DNA of 64,000 nt from Clostridium sp. OM02-18AC. GTDB lineage: Bacteria > Bacillota > Clostridia > Lachnospirales > Lachnospiraceae. Shown piece by piece: positions 35,769 through 44,899 of the stretch. The position numbers and the translations under genes are program-made. A model generated the notes under the pieces. That model made no database searches. It saw only the letters and a program-made list of their open reading frames with translations, and had not been told where the DNA came from. Location of the stretch: positions 124,001 through 188,000 of the forward strand of contig NZ_QULW01000004.1 in the NCBI RefSeq assembly GCF_003481825.1, given 5' to 3'. Every line of letters begins with the position of its first letter. Within the stretch, counting starts at the first letter, position 1.

Positions 35769-36395
35769 TCATTCCTGTGTTGCTATATTTTCAAGCAGTG
35801 TCCGGCAGACGCGCCCCAGTGGAAGCCCGACCACATTATTATAGTCTCCCCGGATTCCTTCTACCCAGACCGCAAAACGTCCCTGAATTCCGTAGGCCCC
35901 GGCCTTATCCATAGATTCCCCGGTTCTGACATATGCTTTGATCTGCTCCATTGTCATTGGGCATACATGTACATCGGTCTTTTCCGCAAAGGTTATGGTT
36001 TTCCACTGCTCGCTTGGATTTTCTCCCGGTTTTCCACAAAATACCAGGGTCACGCCTGTGTATACCTGGTGGATTTTCCCCTGAAAGGATGAGATCATGT
36101 GGATGGCATCTGCCTCATCCTTCGGTTTTCCGAGGATGTTTCCGTCAAATGCCACCACCGTGTCCGCGCCAATCACCACAGCATTCTCACCGGTATGTCT
36201 GAAAGCAATGTCTTCTGCTTTCTGCCTGGAAAGCTCCATCACGACCTCATCCGGCTTTGTGCTGCGGATCACCTCCGTGACATGGCTCGGCTCTACCACC
36301 GGCTCTATGCCCGCCTGACGCAAAAGCTCCAGGCGGCGCGGAGAAGCCGAAGCCAGGATCACGACCGGGTAGTGGTTCTCCATCTGTGTTTTCAT
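35769..36395 (-). CDS. maf: Maf-like nucleotide pyrophosphatase
   Basis: A 208-aa cytosolic house-cleaning hydrolase acting on non-canonical or modified NTPs such as dTTP/UTP analogues. N-terminal ILASASPRRLELL (~14) and GADTVVAFDG (~78) motifs are intact, as are the lysine/glutamate residues near SFQGKIHQVYTGV. AGGAG precedes the start. It lies 13 nt after a small reading frame and just before the alarmone synthetase gene. Confidence 0.93.
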   Translation of the reverse strand: MKTQMENHYPVVILASASPRRLELLRQAGIEPVVEPSHVTEVIRSTKPDEVVMELSRQKAEDIAFRHTGENAVVIGADTVVAFDGNILGKPKDEADAIHMISSFQGKIHQVYTGVTLVFCGKPGENPSEQWKTITFAEKTDVHVCPMTMEQIKAYVRTGESMDKAGAYGIQGRFAVWVEGIRGDYNNVVGLPLGRVCRTLLENIATQE

Positions 36396-36408
36396 ATTGT
36401 TTTATCTC

Positions 36409-36594
36409 CTATTTATACTCTGTTCCTGCCAGTTCTTCATAAATGGTAAATGCTGCCTCCGAGTCCTGACGCCCGATCAGCTCCCCAAATCCAAGCACAT
36501 GCAGGATCATGGTCGCGCAGATCCGGTTCTTCCGCACCGGATTGTATGGTTCGGCTCCATGCCTTCGAAATGAGCGTTCTACCCAAAGCCACAA
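36409..36594 (-). CDS. Possible small protein or gene remnant between metA and maf
   Basis: I do not recognise this product. An open frame ends 13 nt before the maf start, with the maf ribosome site directly after its TAA. From a TTG at 36594 it gives 61 aa (WLWVERSFRRHG..., ...HVLGFGELIGRQD..., ending AGTEYK). The frame stays open and protein-like back to ~36669 (including PCDIVWGADVRLLW) but has no ATG, GTG or TTG before 36594. It therefore looks like either a small gene with an unusual start or a fragment that has lost its 5' end. The composition is not that of a mirror-strand shadow. Confidence 0.4.
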   Translation of the reverse strand: MWLWVERSFRRHGAEPYNPVRKNRICATMILHVLGFGELIGRQDSEAAFTIYEELAGTEYK

Positions 36595-36671
36595 AAGCCT
36601 TACATCTGCTCCCCAAACGATATCACATGGAATCTTCCCTTCCGAAAATTCCTGCCGGTGAACTGCTGTCT

Positions 36672-37592
36672 TTACTCTTCATCCGTTGTCAGAATATAAT
36701 CGGTTGTCTGGTATACATAGAAGTTCAGCCAGTTTGCATACAGGGTATTCGAGGCATTTCTCCAGGACAGGACCGGAATATTGAACGGATCATTGTCCTC
36801 ATAATAGTTGCATGGAAGTTCCGGATGCAGTCCCTTCTTTAAATCACGGTGATACTCGTTATTTAAGGTCATACGGTCATATTCCGGATGCCCCTGCACA
36901 AAGATCTGGCTTCCGGTATTGTTAAGTACCAAGAAAATACCGGCCTCCGGGGACTCTGCCGCAATCGTCAGCTCCGGATGCTTTTCTATGTCTTTCCGGC
37001 GCACCTCAGTATAGCGGGAATGCGGCGCCATCACGTAATCGTCCATGCTGCGGACTAACGGGATCTTGCGGTTTAAGATCTTGTGCCGGTAGATTCCTGC
37101 TAATTTCTTTTCTCTTTTGTATTTCGGAATGCCGTAATGGTAATATAAACCTGCCTGCGCTCCCCAGCAGATATGAAGGGTGGAATGCACGTGGGTCTTG
37201 CTCCACTCCATGATCTTCGTCAGCTCGTCCCAGTAATTGACTTCCTCAAACTCCATATTTTCTACCGGTGCCCCGGTGATGATCATACCATCAAATTTCT
37301 GACGGCGGATCTCATCGAACGTCACATAGAATTTATTCAGATGACTGGCCGAGGTATTCTTGGAAACGTGCGTGGAAAGCATCAAAAAGGTGCAGTCCAC
37401 CTGCAGGGGTGTATTGGAAAGTGCCCGGAGAAGCTGGGTTTCCGTATCCTCCTTGATCGGCATCAGGTTTAAGATCAGGATCTGAAGCGGACGGATATCC
37501 TGACTCATCGCACGGTTCTCGTCCATCACGAATATATTTTCCGATTCCAGAATGGCTCTGGCCGGCAGATCATTTTGTACTTTAATCGGCAT
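36672..37592 (-). CDS. metA: Homoserine O-acetyltransferase (MetA type)
   Basis: The first committed step of methionine synthesis, 306 aa. Catalytic Cys142 (HICWGAQ), His235 and Glu237 (GHPEYD) are present. Residue 111 is Glu (GAPVE), the residue known to make MetA use acetyl-CoA, whereas succinyl-CoA enzymes have Gly, so the acetyl specificity is well supported. The start overlaps the ligA stop by 11 nt. No SAM or T-box riboswitch is seen; it is expressed from within the rluF-ligA transcript. Confidence 0.95.
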   Translation of the reverse strand: MPIKVQNDLPARAILESENIFVMDENRAMSQDIRPLQILILNLMPIKEDTETQLLRALSNTPLQVDCTFLMLSTHVSKNTSASHLNKFYVTFDEIRRQKFDGMIITGAPVENMEFEEVNYWDELTKIMEWSKTHVHSTLHICWGAQAGLYYHYGIPKYKREKKLAGIYRHKILNRKIPLVRSMDDYVMAPHSRYTEVRRKDIEKHPELTIAAESPEAGIFLVLNNTGSQIFVQGHPEYDRMTLNNEYHRDLKKGLHPELPCNYYEDNDPFNIPVLSWRNASNTLYANWLNFYVYQTTDYILTTDEE

Positions 37593-39645
37593 TGTTTTCT
37601 TCCCCCATCATGTTCAGGAAATCCTGCTCGGAAATGATCGGGATCCCCAGTTCTTTTGCTTTTTTATTTTTTGACGAATTCGAAGTCACATCATTGTTGA
37701 TCAGATACGTAGTCTTTGCGGTGACCGAACCGGTCGCTTTTCCGCCGCGTGCCTCAATGGCCGCCTGCAGTTCCTTCCGGTTTGCAAAATGCTCTACCGT
37801 TCCGGTGATGACAAAAGTCATCCCCGCAAATACCGCTGCCTCTGTATTTTCCGAAACTTTCTCTATGGTAAGCTCTGCAAGCAGATCATCCACCAGCTTT
37901 GCGTTTTTCTCAGATGCGAAGTATGCGATCCACGCATCGGCTAAAACTGCGCCGATTCCATCAACCGCAGTCAGTTCTTCCTCCGTGGCATGGCGCATCC
38001 GTTCGAAATCATAGTCGAAAGACCGGCACAGCATCTTCGCATTCGCCAGCCCAATGCCTGCCACACCAATGCCGTAAACCACACGGACCAGATTGGTGTG
38101 GGAAGCCTTTTTCACGGCTGCCATCAGATTCTCGTAGGACTTTTCGCCAAAGCCCTCCATCGAAACAATCGCCTCACGATGGCGGTCCAGATGAAAGATA
38201 TCGGCATAGCTGTGGATGAACCCAGCTGCAATAAACTTCTCCAGGGTTGCCTCGGAAAGGCCGTCAATGTTTAACGCGTCACGGCTCACCAGCAGAGAAA
38301 AACTCTTGATCTTCTTTGCCTGGCAGTCCGGATTCGTGCAATATAAGGATTTTACATCATTCATCTGGCGGATCTGGGTCTCGCCGCCGCAGACCGGGCA
38401 GATCTTCGGAATCACAATCGTTCCGCTGCGAGTTAAATTCTCGGCAATCTGCGGAATGATCATGTTCGCCTTATATACCGTAATGGTATCACCTACCCCC
38501 AGCTCCATCGCTTCCATGATGCTGATGTTGTGGACGCTGGCCCGGCTTACCGTGGTCCCCTCAAGTTCCACCGGATCAAAAATCGCCACCGGGTTGATCA
38601 GACCGGTCCGGGATGCACTCCATTCAATCTCCCGAAGCGTGGTCTCGCGGATTTCATCCGCCCATTTAAAAGCAATGGAATTGCGCGGGAATTTTGCTGT
38701 GCGGCCAAGCGCATCGCCGTAGGCAATGTCATCCATCAGAAGTACCAGACCGTCAGAGGGGATATCATAGCTCTGGATTGCCTCGGCAAATTCTGCCACT
38801 GCATCCGGCAGTGTGGCAGCCGTCACTTCCTTGTATTCCACCACATCAAAGCCCTGTGTCTTCAGCCACTCGAACTGCTCTTTGCGGGAATTGTGGAAAC
38901 GACCATGATCTGTTCCATCGTCCACAATTGCATCCACGCCATCTGCATTTGCTGCATCTGGTGCCTGCGTATCCGCCGGATTTACCGCCCGCACCAGCAT
39001 GAATGCCTCAAAATTCACATTCCGCTTCGCCGTGATCTCATTGTTTAACTGACGCACAGAGCCGCTGCATAAGTTTCTCGGGTTCTTGTACTTCGCATCC
39101 ACATCCTCGATTTCTTCATTGATGCGTGCAAAGTCCGAATATTTGATGATTGCCTCCCCGCGAAGGATCAGCTGTCCCTGATACGGGATCCGAAGCGGCA
39201 CATTGGAAAATACCTTCGCATTGTTGGTGATGACCTCACCGATCTCGCCATTGCCGCGGGTGACTGCTTTCACCAGCTCACCGCCCTCATATGTCAGAAC
39301 AATGGTCAGACCATCCAGCTTCCAGGATAAAAGTCCCTTCTGGGTTCCCAGCCACTCCTGAAGAACCGGAACTTCTTTTGTCTTATCCAAAGAAAGCATC
39401 GGTGCCTCGTGCGCCTCCTTCGGAAGTTCGCTCAATACTTCATAACCTACCTTCTGGGTCGGGCTTCCGGCCAATACCATGCCAGTTTCCTTTTCCAACT
39501 GCAGCAATTCATCATACAGCCGGTCATATTCAAAATTGCTCATGATCTCGCGGCTCTCCTGGTAGTACGCCCTGGATGCCGCCAAAAGCTGCCGGTGCAG
39601 CTCTTTCATGCGCATGATCTTATCATCATTCTTTCTCTGATCCAT
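37582..39645 (-). CDS. ligA: NAD-dependent DNA ligase
   Basis: The protein has 687 aa. The Ia domain is N-terminal, the adenylated Lys is 109 (SWKLDGL, a variant of the common KxDG context), then an OB fold, a four-Cys zinc finger (CPVCGG...YCTNPDC), HhH domain and C-terminal BRCT (~600-680). An Asp/Ala-rich insert (~225-258) in the adenylation domain is unusual. The ATG at 39645 is preferred over a GTG at 39654 because AGGTGA precedes it. It could be a second ligase rather than the sole replicative one, since it sits with metA and is somewhat divergent. Confidence 0.92.
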   Translation of the reverse strand: MDQRKNDDKIMRMKELHRQLLAASRAYYQESREIMSNFEYDRLYDELLQLEKETGMVLAGSPTQKVGYEVLSELPKEAHEAPMLSLDKTKEVPVLQEWLGTQKGLLSWKLDGLTIVLTYEGGELVKAVTRGNGEIGEVITNNAKVFSNVPLRIPYQGQLILRGEAIIKYSDFARINEEIEDVDAKYKNPRNLCSGSVRQLNNEITAKRNVNFEAFMLVRAVNPADTQAPDAANADGVDAIVDDGTDHGRFHNSRKEQFEWLKTQGFDVVEYKEVTAATLPDAVAEFAEAIQSYDIPSDGLVLLMDDIAYGDALGRTAKFPRNSIAFKWADEIRETTLREIEWSASRTGLINPVAIFDPVELEGTTVSRASVHNISIMEAMELGVGDTITVYKANMIIPQIAENLTRSGTIVIPKICPVCGGETQIRQMNDVKSLYCTNPDCQAKKIKSFSLLVSRDALNIDGLSEATLEKFIAAGFIHSYADIFHLDRHREAIVSMEGFGEKSYENLMAAVKKASHTNLVRVVYGIGVAGIGLANAKMLCRSFDYDFERMRHATEEELTAVDGIGAVLADAWIAYFASEKNAKLVDDLLAELTIEKVSENTEAAVFAGMTFVITGTVEHFANRKELQAAIEARGGKATGSVTAKTTYLINNDVTSNSSKNKKAKELGIPIISEQDFLNMMGEENNAD

Positions 39646-39683
39646 TCTCGTCACCTGCCATTTTCCTGTCTTGGATTCATTTT

Positions 39684-40451
39684 CTACTCGTCTCCGCCTT
39701 CCAGAAGTTCCTCACGCTCCAGACGCGCCTGCTCCAACTGCCATTCCAATTCTTCCATCTCCTGCAGTGTTACCCGGCGGAAATCCCCAGTATTTAATTT
39801 GCCCAGATGAATGTTCATGATACGGATCCGCTTTAAAGTCACCACACGGTAGCCGAGCTCCGCGCACATGCGGCGGATCTGGCGGTTTAATCCCTGTGTC
39901 AGGATGATCTTAAACGATTTCAAGCCGGTTGCTTCCACCTGACATGGTCTTGTGGTCACTCCAAGCTCCTTTAATTCCACACCCTCACGCATCTTCTTTA
40001 AAAATGCGGCATTGAACGGCTGATCTACCGTGACCAGATACTCTTTCTCATGGAAATTGCCTGCATGCATGATCTCGTTAGCCAGTTCTCCCTGATTCGT
40101 CATAAGGAGAAGTCCCTCGGAATCCTTATCCAGACGTCCCACCGGATACACACGCGCCGGATACTGGATCAGATCCACAACGTTCATCGCACGGTCCTTA
40201 TCGGAAGTGGTGCATACCACTCCACGCGGCTTATTCACAACCAGAAGCACCGGTTTTACTTTTTTGCCGCCCGCCGCCTTTCCAACCGGCTTTCCATCAC
40301 AGACGATCACTTCCTGACCTGTTACTTTTTCTCCCATCTGGGCCTTCCGGCCGTTGATGGTCACCTTTCCTGCCTCGATCAGGCGGTCTGCCTCACGGCG
40401 GGAGCAGATTCCCTGCTCACTCAAATATTTGTTTAAACGGATTTCTTCCAT
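39684..40451 (-). CDS. 23S rRNA pseudouridine synthase, RluF/RluB type
   Basis: The 255-aa protein has an S4 RNA-binding domain at residues ~4-50 (RLNKYLSEQGICSRREAD) and an RsuA/RluB-family catalytic domain with GRLDKDSEGLLLMTN carrying the catalytic Asp, and GLNRQIRRM toward the C-terminus. It resembles RluF (U2604). It heads the rluF-ligA-metA gene set. Confidence 0.9.
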   Translation of the reverse strand: MEEIRLNKYLSEQGICSRREADRLIEAGKVTINGRKAQMGEKVTGQEVIVCDGKPVGKAAGGKKVKPVLLVVNKPRGVVCTTSDKDRAMNVVDLIQYPARVYPVGRLDKDSEGLLLMTNQGELANEIMHAGNFHEKEYLVTVDQPFNAAFLKKMREGVELKELGVTTRPCQVEATGLKSFKIILTQGLNRQIRRMCAELGYRVVTLKRIRIMNIHLGKLNTGDFRRVTLQEMEELEWQLEQARLEREELLEGGDE

Positions 40452-40466
40452 GTTTGCTTCCTTTCC

Positions 40467-40506
40467 GGTTACTGTTCACGCGTTGCCCAAACAGTATACA
40501 GTAACC
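40467..40506. repeat. Inverted repeat in the leader of the pseudouridine synthase gene
   Basis: GGTTACTGT and ACAGTAACC are perfect 9-bp arms 22 bp apart, close to the start codon. It is a possible operator or leader stem. Confidence 0.4.
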
Positions 40507-40520
40507 CTTTCCGTACCTTC

Positions 40521-40605
40521 TGCACAGGTTTCTTTGCATGCACAGGCTTTTTCAATCCCTTTTTTGCACAGGTCTCTTTTATCATGCACCGGCTCCTTTT
40601 ATAAG
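40521..40605. repeat. Degenerate direct repeats, TGCACAGGTTTCTTT-like
   Basis: About four imperfect copies of TGCA(C)AGGYTTCTTT are spaced 15-28 bp apart upstream of the pseudouridine synthase gene. Confidence 0.5.
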
Positions 40606-40613
40606 CCGAAAAT

Positions 40614-40640
40614 GGCTATCCCCAAACCATGGAGATAGCC
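40614..40640 (-). terminator. Weak terminator after queA
   Basis: GGCTATCTCC pairs with GGGGATAGCC on the minus strand, followed by ATTTTC, 21 nt past the queA stop. Confidence 0.55.
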
Positions 40641-40660
40641 TGTATTGCTTCCCCGCGTCC

Positions 40661-41698
40661 TTAGTCGTGGATGAACATGGCATCCCCAAAACTAAAGAAA
40701 CGGTACCGTTCCTTAATTGCTTCGTTATACGCATTCAGAATATGTTCCCGTCCTGCCAGCGCAGAAACCAGCATCACCAGAGTCGACTCCGGCAGATGGA
40801 AGTTTGTAATCAGGCAATCCAGGATCTTGAATTTATAACCCGGGTAAATAAAAATCTCCGTCCAGCCGCTTCCAGCCTTTAAGATTCCATCTTCCCCGGC
40901 TGCAGACTCGATGGTACGGCAGCTGGTCGTACCAACGCAGATCACGCGTCCGCCCGCTGCTTTCGTGTCGTTGATCTTCTTCGCCTCGGATTCTTCTACC
41001 ATATAAAACTCCGAGTGCATGTGGTGCTCCAGCACATTCTCCACCTTAACCGGACGGAACGTGCCAAGACCAACGTGCAGCGTTACATGGGCAATTTTCA
41101 CGCCCATTGCCTCGATCTGCGCGAGCAGCTCCTTCGTAAAATGCAGACCTGCGGTCGGCGCAGCAGCAGAGCCGTCATGCTCCGCGTACACGGTCTGATA
41201 ACGGTTCTTATCCTTTAACTGATGGGTAATGTATGGCGGAAGCGGCATCTGTCCTAACTGGTCCAGGATTTCCTCAAAAATGCCCTCATAAGAAAACTGG
41301 ATCAGGCGGTTGCCCTCCTCCACAACATCGATGACGGTACCCTTTAACAGACCTTCGCCAAACACGATCACCGTGCCCGGCTTGCACTTTTTGCCCGGCT
41401 TTACCAGAGTCTCCCAGATATCGTTCTCACGGCGCTTTAACAAAAGCACCTCGATTTTCGCCTGTGTATCCTCCTTCACGCCAAACAGACGCGCCGGGAT
41501 TACCTTGGTGTTGTTGATGACCAGACAGTCACCCGGTCTTAAATACTCCGTAATGTCACGGAAATGGCGGTGCTCCATCTCTCCGGTGTTCTTGTCCAGC
41601 ACCAGGAGTCTGGAGGCAGAACGATCCTCCAGCGGATCCTGGGCGATCAGCTCCTGTGGGAGGTCAAAATCAAAGTCTTTTACATTCATGGTTTCCAT
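40661..41698 (-). CDS. queA: S-adenosylmethionine:tRNA ribosyltransferase-isomerase QueA
   Basis: QueA transfers the ribosyl moiety of SAM to preQ1-tRNA to make epoxyqueuosine. The 345-aa protein is full length with family segments FDFDLPQELIAQDP, LVINNTKVIPARLFG, TAGLHFT and STLVMLVSALAG. The start may be 41698 or the second Met at 41689; no strong Shine-Dalgarno is visible. tgt or yajC genes are not adjacent. An A/G-rich repeat tract forms its leader. Confidence 0.95.
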   Translation of the reverse strand: METMNVKDFDFDLPQELIAQDPLEDRSASRLLVLDKNTGEMEHRHFRDITEYLRPGDCLVINNTKVIPARLFGVKEDTQAKIEVLLLKRRENDIWETLVKPGKKCKPGTVIVFGEGLLKGTVIDVVEEGNRLIQFSYEGIFEEILDQLGQMPLPPYITHQLKDKNRYQTVYAEHDGSAAAPTAGLHFTKELLAQIEAMGVKIAHVTLHVGLGTFRPVKVENVLEHHMHSEFYMVEESEAKKINDTKAAGGRVICVGTTSCRTIESAAGEDGILKAGSGWTEIFIYPGYKFKILDCLITNFHLPESTLVMLVSALAGREHILNAYNEAIKERYRFFSFGDAMFIHD

Positions 41699-41739
41699 TT
41701 ATCTTATCTTCTTTCTTTTCTTCACTTTTTGTTTGTTTT

Positions 41740-41812
41740 TTCTTGCCTGGCTCTTTGCTCTCGCTTTGTGCCTTGCTCTTGCTTTACGCCTTGCTCTTGC
41801 TTTGCTTATCTT
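41740..41812. repeat. Degenerate repeat tract, CTTGCTCTTGCTTTG-like
   Basis: Imperfect copies of GCTCTTGCTTTACGCCTT and similar units lie between the membrane-anchored protein gene and queA. Like the tract at 12893-13030 it is pyrimidine-rich on the plus strand and purine-rich in the transcript. Confidence 0.65.
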
Positions 41813-41817
41813 TCATT

Positions 41818-42834
41818 CTAATTTGCGGTATCCGCTGCTGTGCTGTCACCAGACTCCGCACCGATGCTTACCTCGGAACCTGCGGTTGTTTCCACGGCTG
41901 TTTCTGCACCTGTCTCCTGCACGCTTCCTTCACTCGATTCCGAAGAAGCTGCTGCACCATCTTCCCCGCTCTCAGAGGTTTCCCCGTCTCCAATCACTAC
42001 CTCCGGCTCGTCCCCATTGTCGTAAACCGGAGAGCCGTCACGCAGCACACCGTAAACGCTGTTTAAATCCTCGTCTGAATTCAACGCTTCTTTCAATTTC
42101 ACATTCACACTGGAAGCAAGCTTTCTCACCTCTTCCGAGTGATTGGAAACATCGATCAGCTGCAGAACCTCTTCCGAAAGGTTTTCATCCTGGATGATAT
42201 GGTAATTGCCCTCACTGTCTTTCTCCACGTAGCACCACATAATCATAGGTGCCGCAGTTTTTACGGAATGAAACTTAATATCTGCCAGTGCATAGACCAG
42301 CCAGCTGTCTGCCGTCGCGCCATCGCGCACATAGGTTGTAATATTGTCAAACTCCTGCACATACTTGGAATTGCTGCGCAGGCGGGTTTTCTCGTGCTCC
42401 AGCTCCGTAAAGGAAAGACCAGAGATACCATAAATCTCATTCATGGTATCCGCATCCGCACTGGCCCGTGCTGCAAAGTATTTTTTCATCAGATCCAGTA
42501 CTTCCGGAACACTGTCGTGCATCAGGGTCTCTGTCGCATAAGGATCTCCGTTTTCATCCCCGGAAGTTTCCTCTTCTGCTGCAGACTCATCCGCAGTGTC
42601 TAACTCCGTAGAATCGCTCTCCGGCTCTGCAGCCATTGTCTCTGTTTCTGACGGTTCTGTTTCCACCGTTTCCGTCGCTGCTGCCGGTTCTGCTGCCCGC
42701 TTTTTCCCGTAGTCTGCAAGCACAATGATGATCATGAGTACAATGACTACGAGCGGAACAACCAGAACCGGAAGCAATGCCTTTTTCTCTGTATCTGTAT
42801 CTTTTTTCCCAAAAGAATTCCAGTTATCTTTCAT
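41818..42834 (-). CDS. Membrane-anchored protein with acidic linkers, function unknown
   Basis: This 338-aa protein has a short cytosolic N-terminus (~22 aa) and one transmembrane helix (~23-42, PVLVVPLVVIVLMIIIVL). A Glu/Thr/Ala-rich linker leads to ~105, followed by a folded extracytoplasmic domain (~105-265) with a mixed alpha/beta look, and a second Ser/Glu/Gly-rich tail. The architecture suggests a surface-displayed domain held by one anchor. The folded part has an NTF2-like feel (DLMKKYFAARASADADTMNEIYG) but I cannot assign it firmly. Confidence 0.7.
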   Translation of the reverse strand: MKDNWNSFGKKDTDTEKKALLPVLVVPLVVIVLMIIIVLADYGKKRAAEPAAATETVETEPSETETMAAEPESDSTELDTADESAAEEETSGDENGDPYATETLMHDSVPEVLDLMKKYFAARASADADTMNEIYGISGLSFTELEHEKTRLRSNSKYVQEFDNITTYVRDGATADSWLVYALADIKFHSVKTAAPMIMWCYVEKDSEGNYHIIQDENLSEEVLQLIDVSNHSEEVRKLASSVNVKLKEALNSDEDLNSVYGVLRDGSPVYDNGDEPEVVIGDGETSESGEDGAAASSESSEGSVQETGAETAVETTAGSEVSIGAESGDSTAADTAN

Positions 42835-42899
42835 AAAATAGGACCTCCAATCAGTACTAACATCATATCAAATGAGGAATAAAAAATCAACAAATCCCC

Positions 42900-42928
42900 T
42901 TGCAAATTAGAAAAAAGTATAGTATCAT
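42900..42928 (+). promoter_or_regulatory. tRNA-Arg promoter
   Basis: TTGCAA (42900-42905), 17-bp spacer, TATCAT (42923-42928), 9 bp before the tRNA 5' end. Confidence 0.7.
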
Positions 42929-42937
42929 GATAGAGAT

Positions 42938-43009
42938 GCGTCTGTAGCTCAGTGGATAGAGCAGTGGCCTCCGGAGCCGCGTGCGTAGGTTCGATTCCTA
43001 TCAGACGCA
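42938..43009 (+). tRNA. tRNA-Arg(CCG)
   Basis: Acceptor GCGTCTG/CAGACGC with discriminator A, D-arm GCTCAGTGGATAGAGC, anticodon stem GTGGC/GCCGC with loop CTCCGGA (anticodon CCG), and T-arm TAGGTTCGATTCCTA. CCA is not encoded. Confidence 0.95.
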
Positions 43010-43015
43010 TTATTT

Positions 43016-43067
43016 AAAAATCCAGTATTCAGGCTAGTTGTTACGCTTTGTCTGAATACTGGATTTT
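43016..43067 (+). terminator. Terminator after tRNA-Arg
   Basis: AAATCCAGTATTCAG and CTGAATACTGGATTTTT form a long stem with a T tract. Confidence 0.85.
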
Positions 43068-43101
43068 TCACATTTTTCATAAAATTCAGGAGGATTTTCC
43101 C

Positions 43102-43584
43102 ATGTTGATCAGAACCGCATCCATGAACGATCTTGACGCAGTCACAGCAGTCGAATCCGAATGCTTTCCTGCAGCAGAAGCAGCTACCCGCGCTGAATTT
43201 GCCAAACGTCTCTCCCACTACGCCAACCATTTCTGGCTGATGTTCGATGAGGACAAACTAATTGCTTTTGTAGACGGTATGGTGACAGATGCCGCCGACC
43301 TCACCGATGAAATGTATGAGTGTGCCGATCTGCACGATGAAAAAGGTGCCTGGCAGATGATTTTCGGTGTAAACACCATTCCGCAATACCGCAATCATGG
43401 TTATGCCGGAGAACTCATCCGACGCGCCATTGCCGACGCCAGAGACCAGGGCCGCAAAGGGCTGGTACTTACCTGCAAAGACAAACTGATCCATTATTAC
43501 GCCAGATTCGGCTTTCAAAATGAAGGTGTTTCCGCATCCGTGCACGGCAATGTGACGTGGTATCAGATGCGGCTGACCTTCTGA
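43102..43584 (+). CDS. GNAT family N-acetyltransferase
   Basis: The 160-aa acetyl-CoA-dependent acetyltransferase has the acetyl-CoA-binding motif (PQYRNHGYAGELIRRAI) and a C-terminal YARFGFQNEG segment. The layout resembles arylalkylamine-type GNATs of Firmicutes; the substrate is unknown. The start at 43102 has AGGAGG upstream; the longer frame from 43048 reads through the terminator hairpin of the tRNA. It converges on the DUF1576 gene with a 17-bp gap. Confidence 0.88.
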   Translation: MLIRTASMNDLDAVTAVESECFPAAEAATRAEFAKRLSHYANHFWLMFDEDKLIAFVDGMVTDAADLTDEMYECADLHDEKGAWQMIFGVNTIPQYRNHGYAGELIRRAIADARDQGRKGLVLTCKDKLIHYYARFGFQNEGVSASVHGNVTWYQMRLTF

Positions 43585-43601
43585 AAATAAACAATACGCT
43601 G

Positions 43602-44888
43602 TTACAGCGACAGTCCGCCCCGTGCCCGCGCCCTCCGGTCGCGGATCGACTGGATCACCGGAACCAGGAACATAGCCACAAGGCCGCCTGCGAATCCGTT
43701 GTTATAAAGATTCATACCTCCATATACGATTCCCACATTCAGTGCTACGGAGGAATGTAAAAATCCTGCGATCACACCGGCGATGATTCCAAACTCCCCG
43801 GCGATCGGTGCCAGGGTGGTAGAAAGAAGCAGTGCAAGGATCGCCGATGGGTCGGTGATGTTCCAGCTTTTTGCCTCGCTGGCAATCAGCACTCCGGCCA
43901 TGACCGGAAGAATATTGCGCAGATGCTTACCGGTCGCACTAAAGCCGACCACCGTAAAAATACCGCCAATGGTCGGACCGTTTAGGTCCGCACCTACCAT
44001 GACAACAAACAGCATCGACGCCAGACCATTCACACCCATGTTGATCATAACAGCGGCACCACCCTCAGACTCATAGTAGTCGGTTCCTCCCAGTCCGTAG
44101 GACCGCAGGATGCTGCGATAATCTTCCAACGCCATCGGATCAGTCACAATGCCGTAGAGGATCATGGCACCAAACAGGATCGACAGCAAAATGATAAAGG
44201 TCTGGTTCTGTCCGGTAAACCAGATCAGGCGGGACTCAATGGTGACGCCAAAGGATTTCAGGACCGACACGATCACCGTCGCAATGATTCCCCCTGCAAA
44301 TCCCACGTTGTAAAGGGAATATCCCTTGTGGGAGTAATGGACATGGGTACTAAGAGGCGGCAACACGAACCCAATGATGATACCGGTAGCTGCACAAAGA
44401 AGAAATCTCAAAGGCAGCGGCAGATTCACAATATGCATGACCTGGCTCACGATCGGAGACAGGCTTGTCCCATAAAAGCCCACGTAAAGGTATCGTTTTA
44501 CTGTAGTCTTATGGTATTTTGCATAGAGAAATACACCAAGCAAGATCATCCAGATGTTCAGCAGGTTTTTTCCAAACAGGGAAAAGCCGAACATCAGGCA
44601 GGTTGATGTAATGGTATGTCCGTCAAAATTCATATCCAGTGCATACATGATCCCGATACAAATCAGCGTCAGCACACCGGCATTGATAAAAGCCGCACCG
44701 ACTCCTCCGATCACGAAATAATCCGTGATCAGAAAGTCCGGCTCCCGTATGATCTCCACAATGCCCCGAAAAATCTCATCTATGGGCTGCATAAACAGTC
44801 CGGCCACAATAAAATATGCCGGAAGCAGGGACAGGATCAAAAAGCATTTGTTTTTTGAAAGTGGTCTCTGTATTCCAAATCGGTTCAT
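43602..44888 (-). CDS. DUF1576 integral membrane protein
   Basis: A membrane protein of 428 aa with ~11-12 hydrophobic helices. It matches the DUF1576 family: an internal duplication is suggested by repeated SLYNVGFAGG / NLYNNGFAGG and GKNLLNIW / GKHLRNILPV segments. Transport is likely but no substrate is known. The start at 44888 has GGAGG 5 nt upstream; an ATG at 44900 overlaps the uppP stop. Tight coupling to uppP hints at an envelope role. Confidence 0.85.
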   Translation of the reverse strand: MNRFGIQRPLSKNKCFLILSLLPAYFIVAGLFMQPIDEIFRGIVEIIREPDFLITDYFVIGGVGAAFINAGVLTLICIGIMYALDMNFDGHTITSTCLMFGFSLFGKNLLNIWMILLGVFLYAKYHKTTVKRYLYVGFYGTSLSPIVSQVMHIVNLPLPLRFLLCAATGIIIGFVLPPLSTHVHYSHKGYSLYNVGFAGGIIATVIVSVLKSFGVTIESRLIWFTGQNQTFIILLSILFGAMILYGIVTDPMALEDYRSILRSYGLGGTDYYESEGGAAVMINMGVNGLASMLFVVMVGADLNGPTIGGIFTVVGFSATGKHLRNILPVMAGVLIASEAKSWNITDPSAILALLLSTTLAPIAGEFGIIAGVIAGFLHSSVALNVGIVYGGMNLYNNGFAGGLVAMFLVPVIQSIRDRRARARGGLSL

Positions 44889-44899
44889 CGATTCCTCCA

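Noticed and set aside
40452..40660. T-box or SAM riboswitch controlling the metA transcript
   Set aside because: Only a 9-bp inverted repeat and short direct repeats are seen; the specific conserved cores of those riboswitches are absent.
43048..43101. Longer GNAT start at 43048
   Set aside because: It would begin inside the tRNA-Arg terminator hairpin, while AGGAGG precedes the ATG at 43102.
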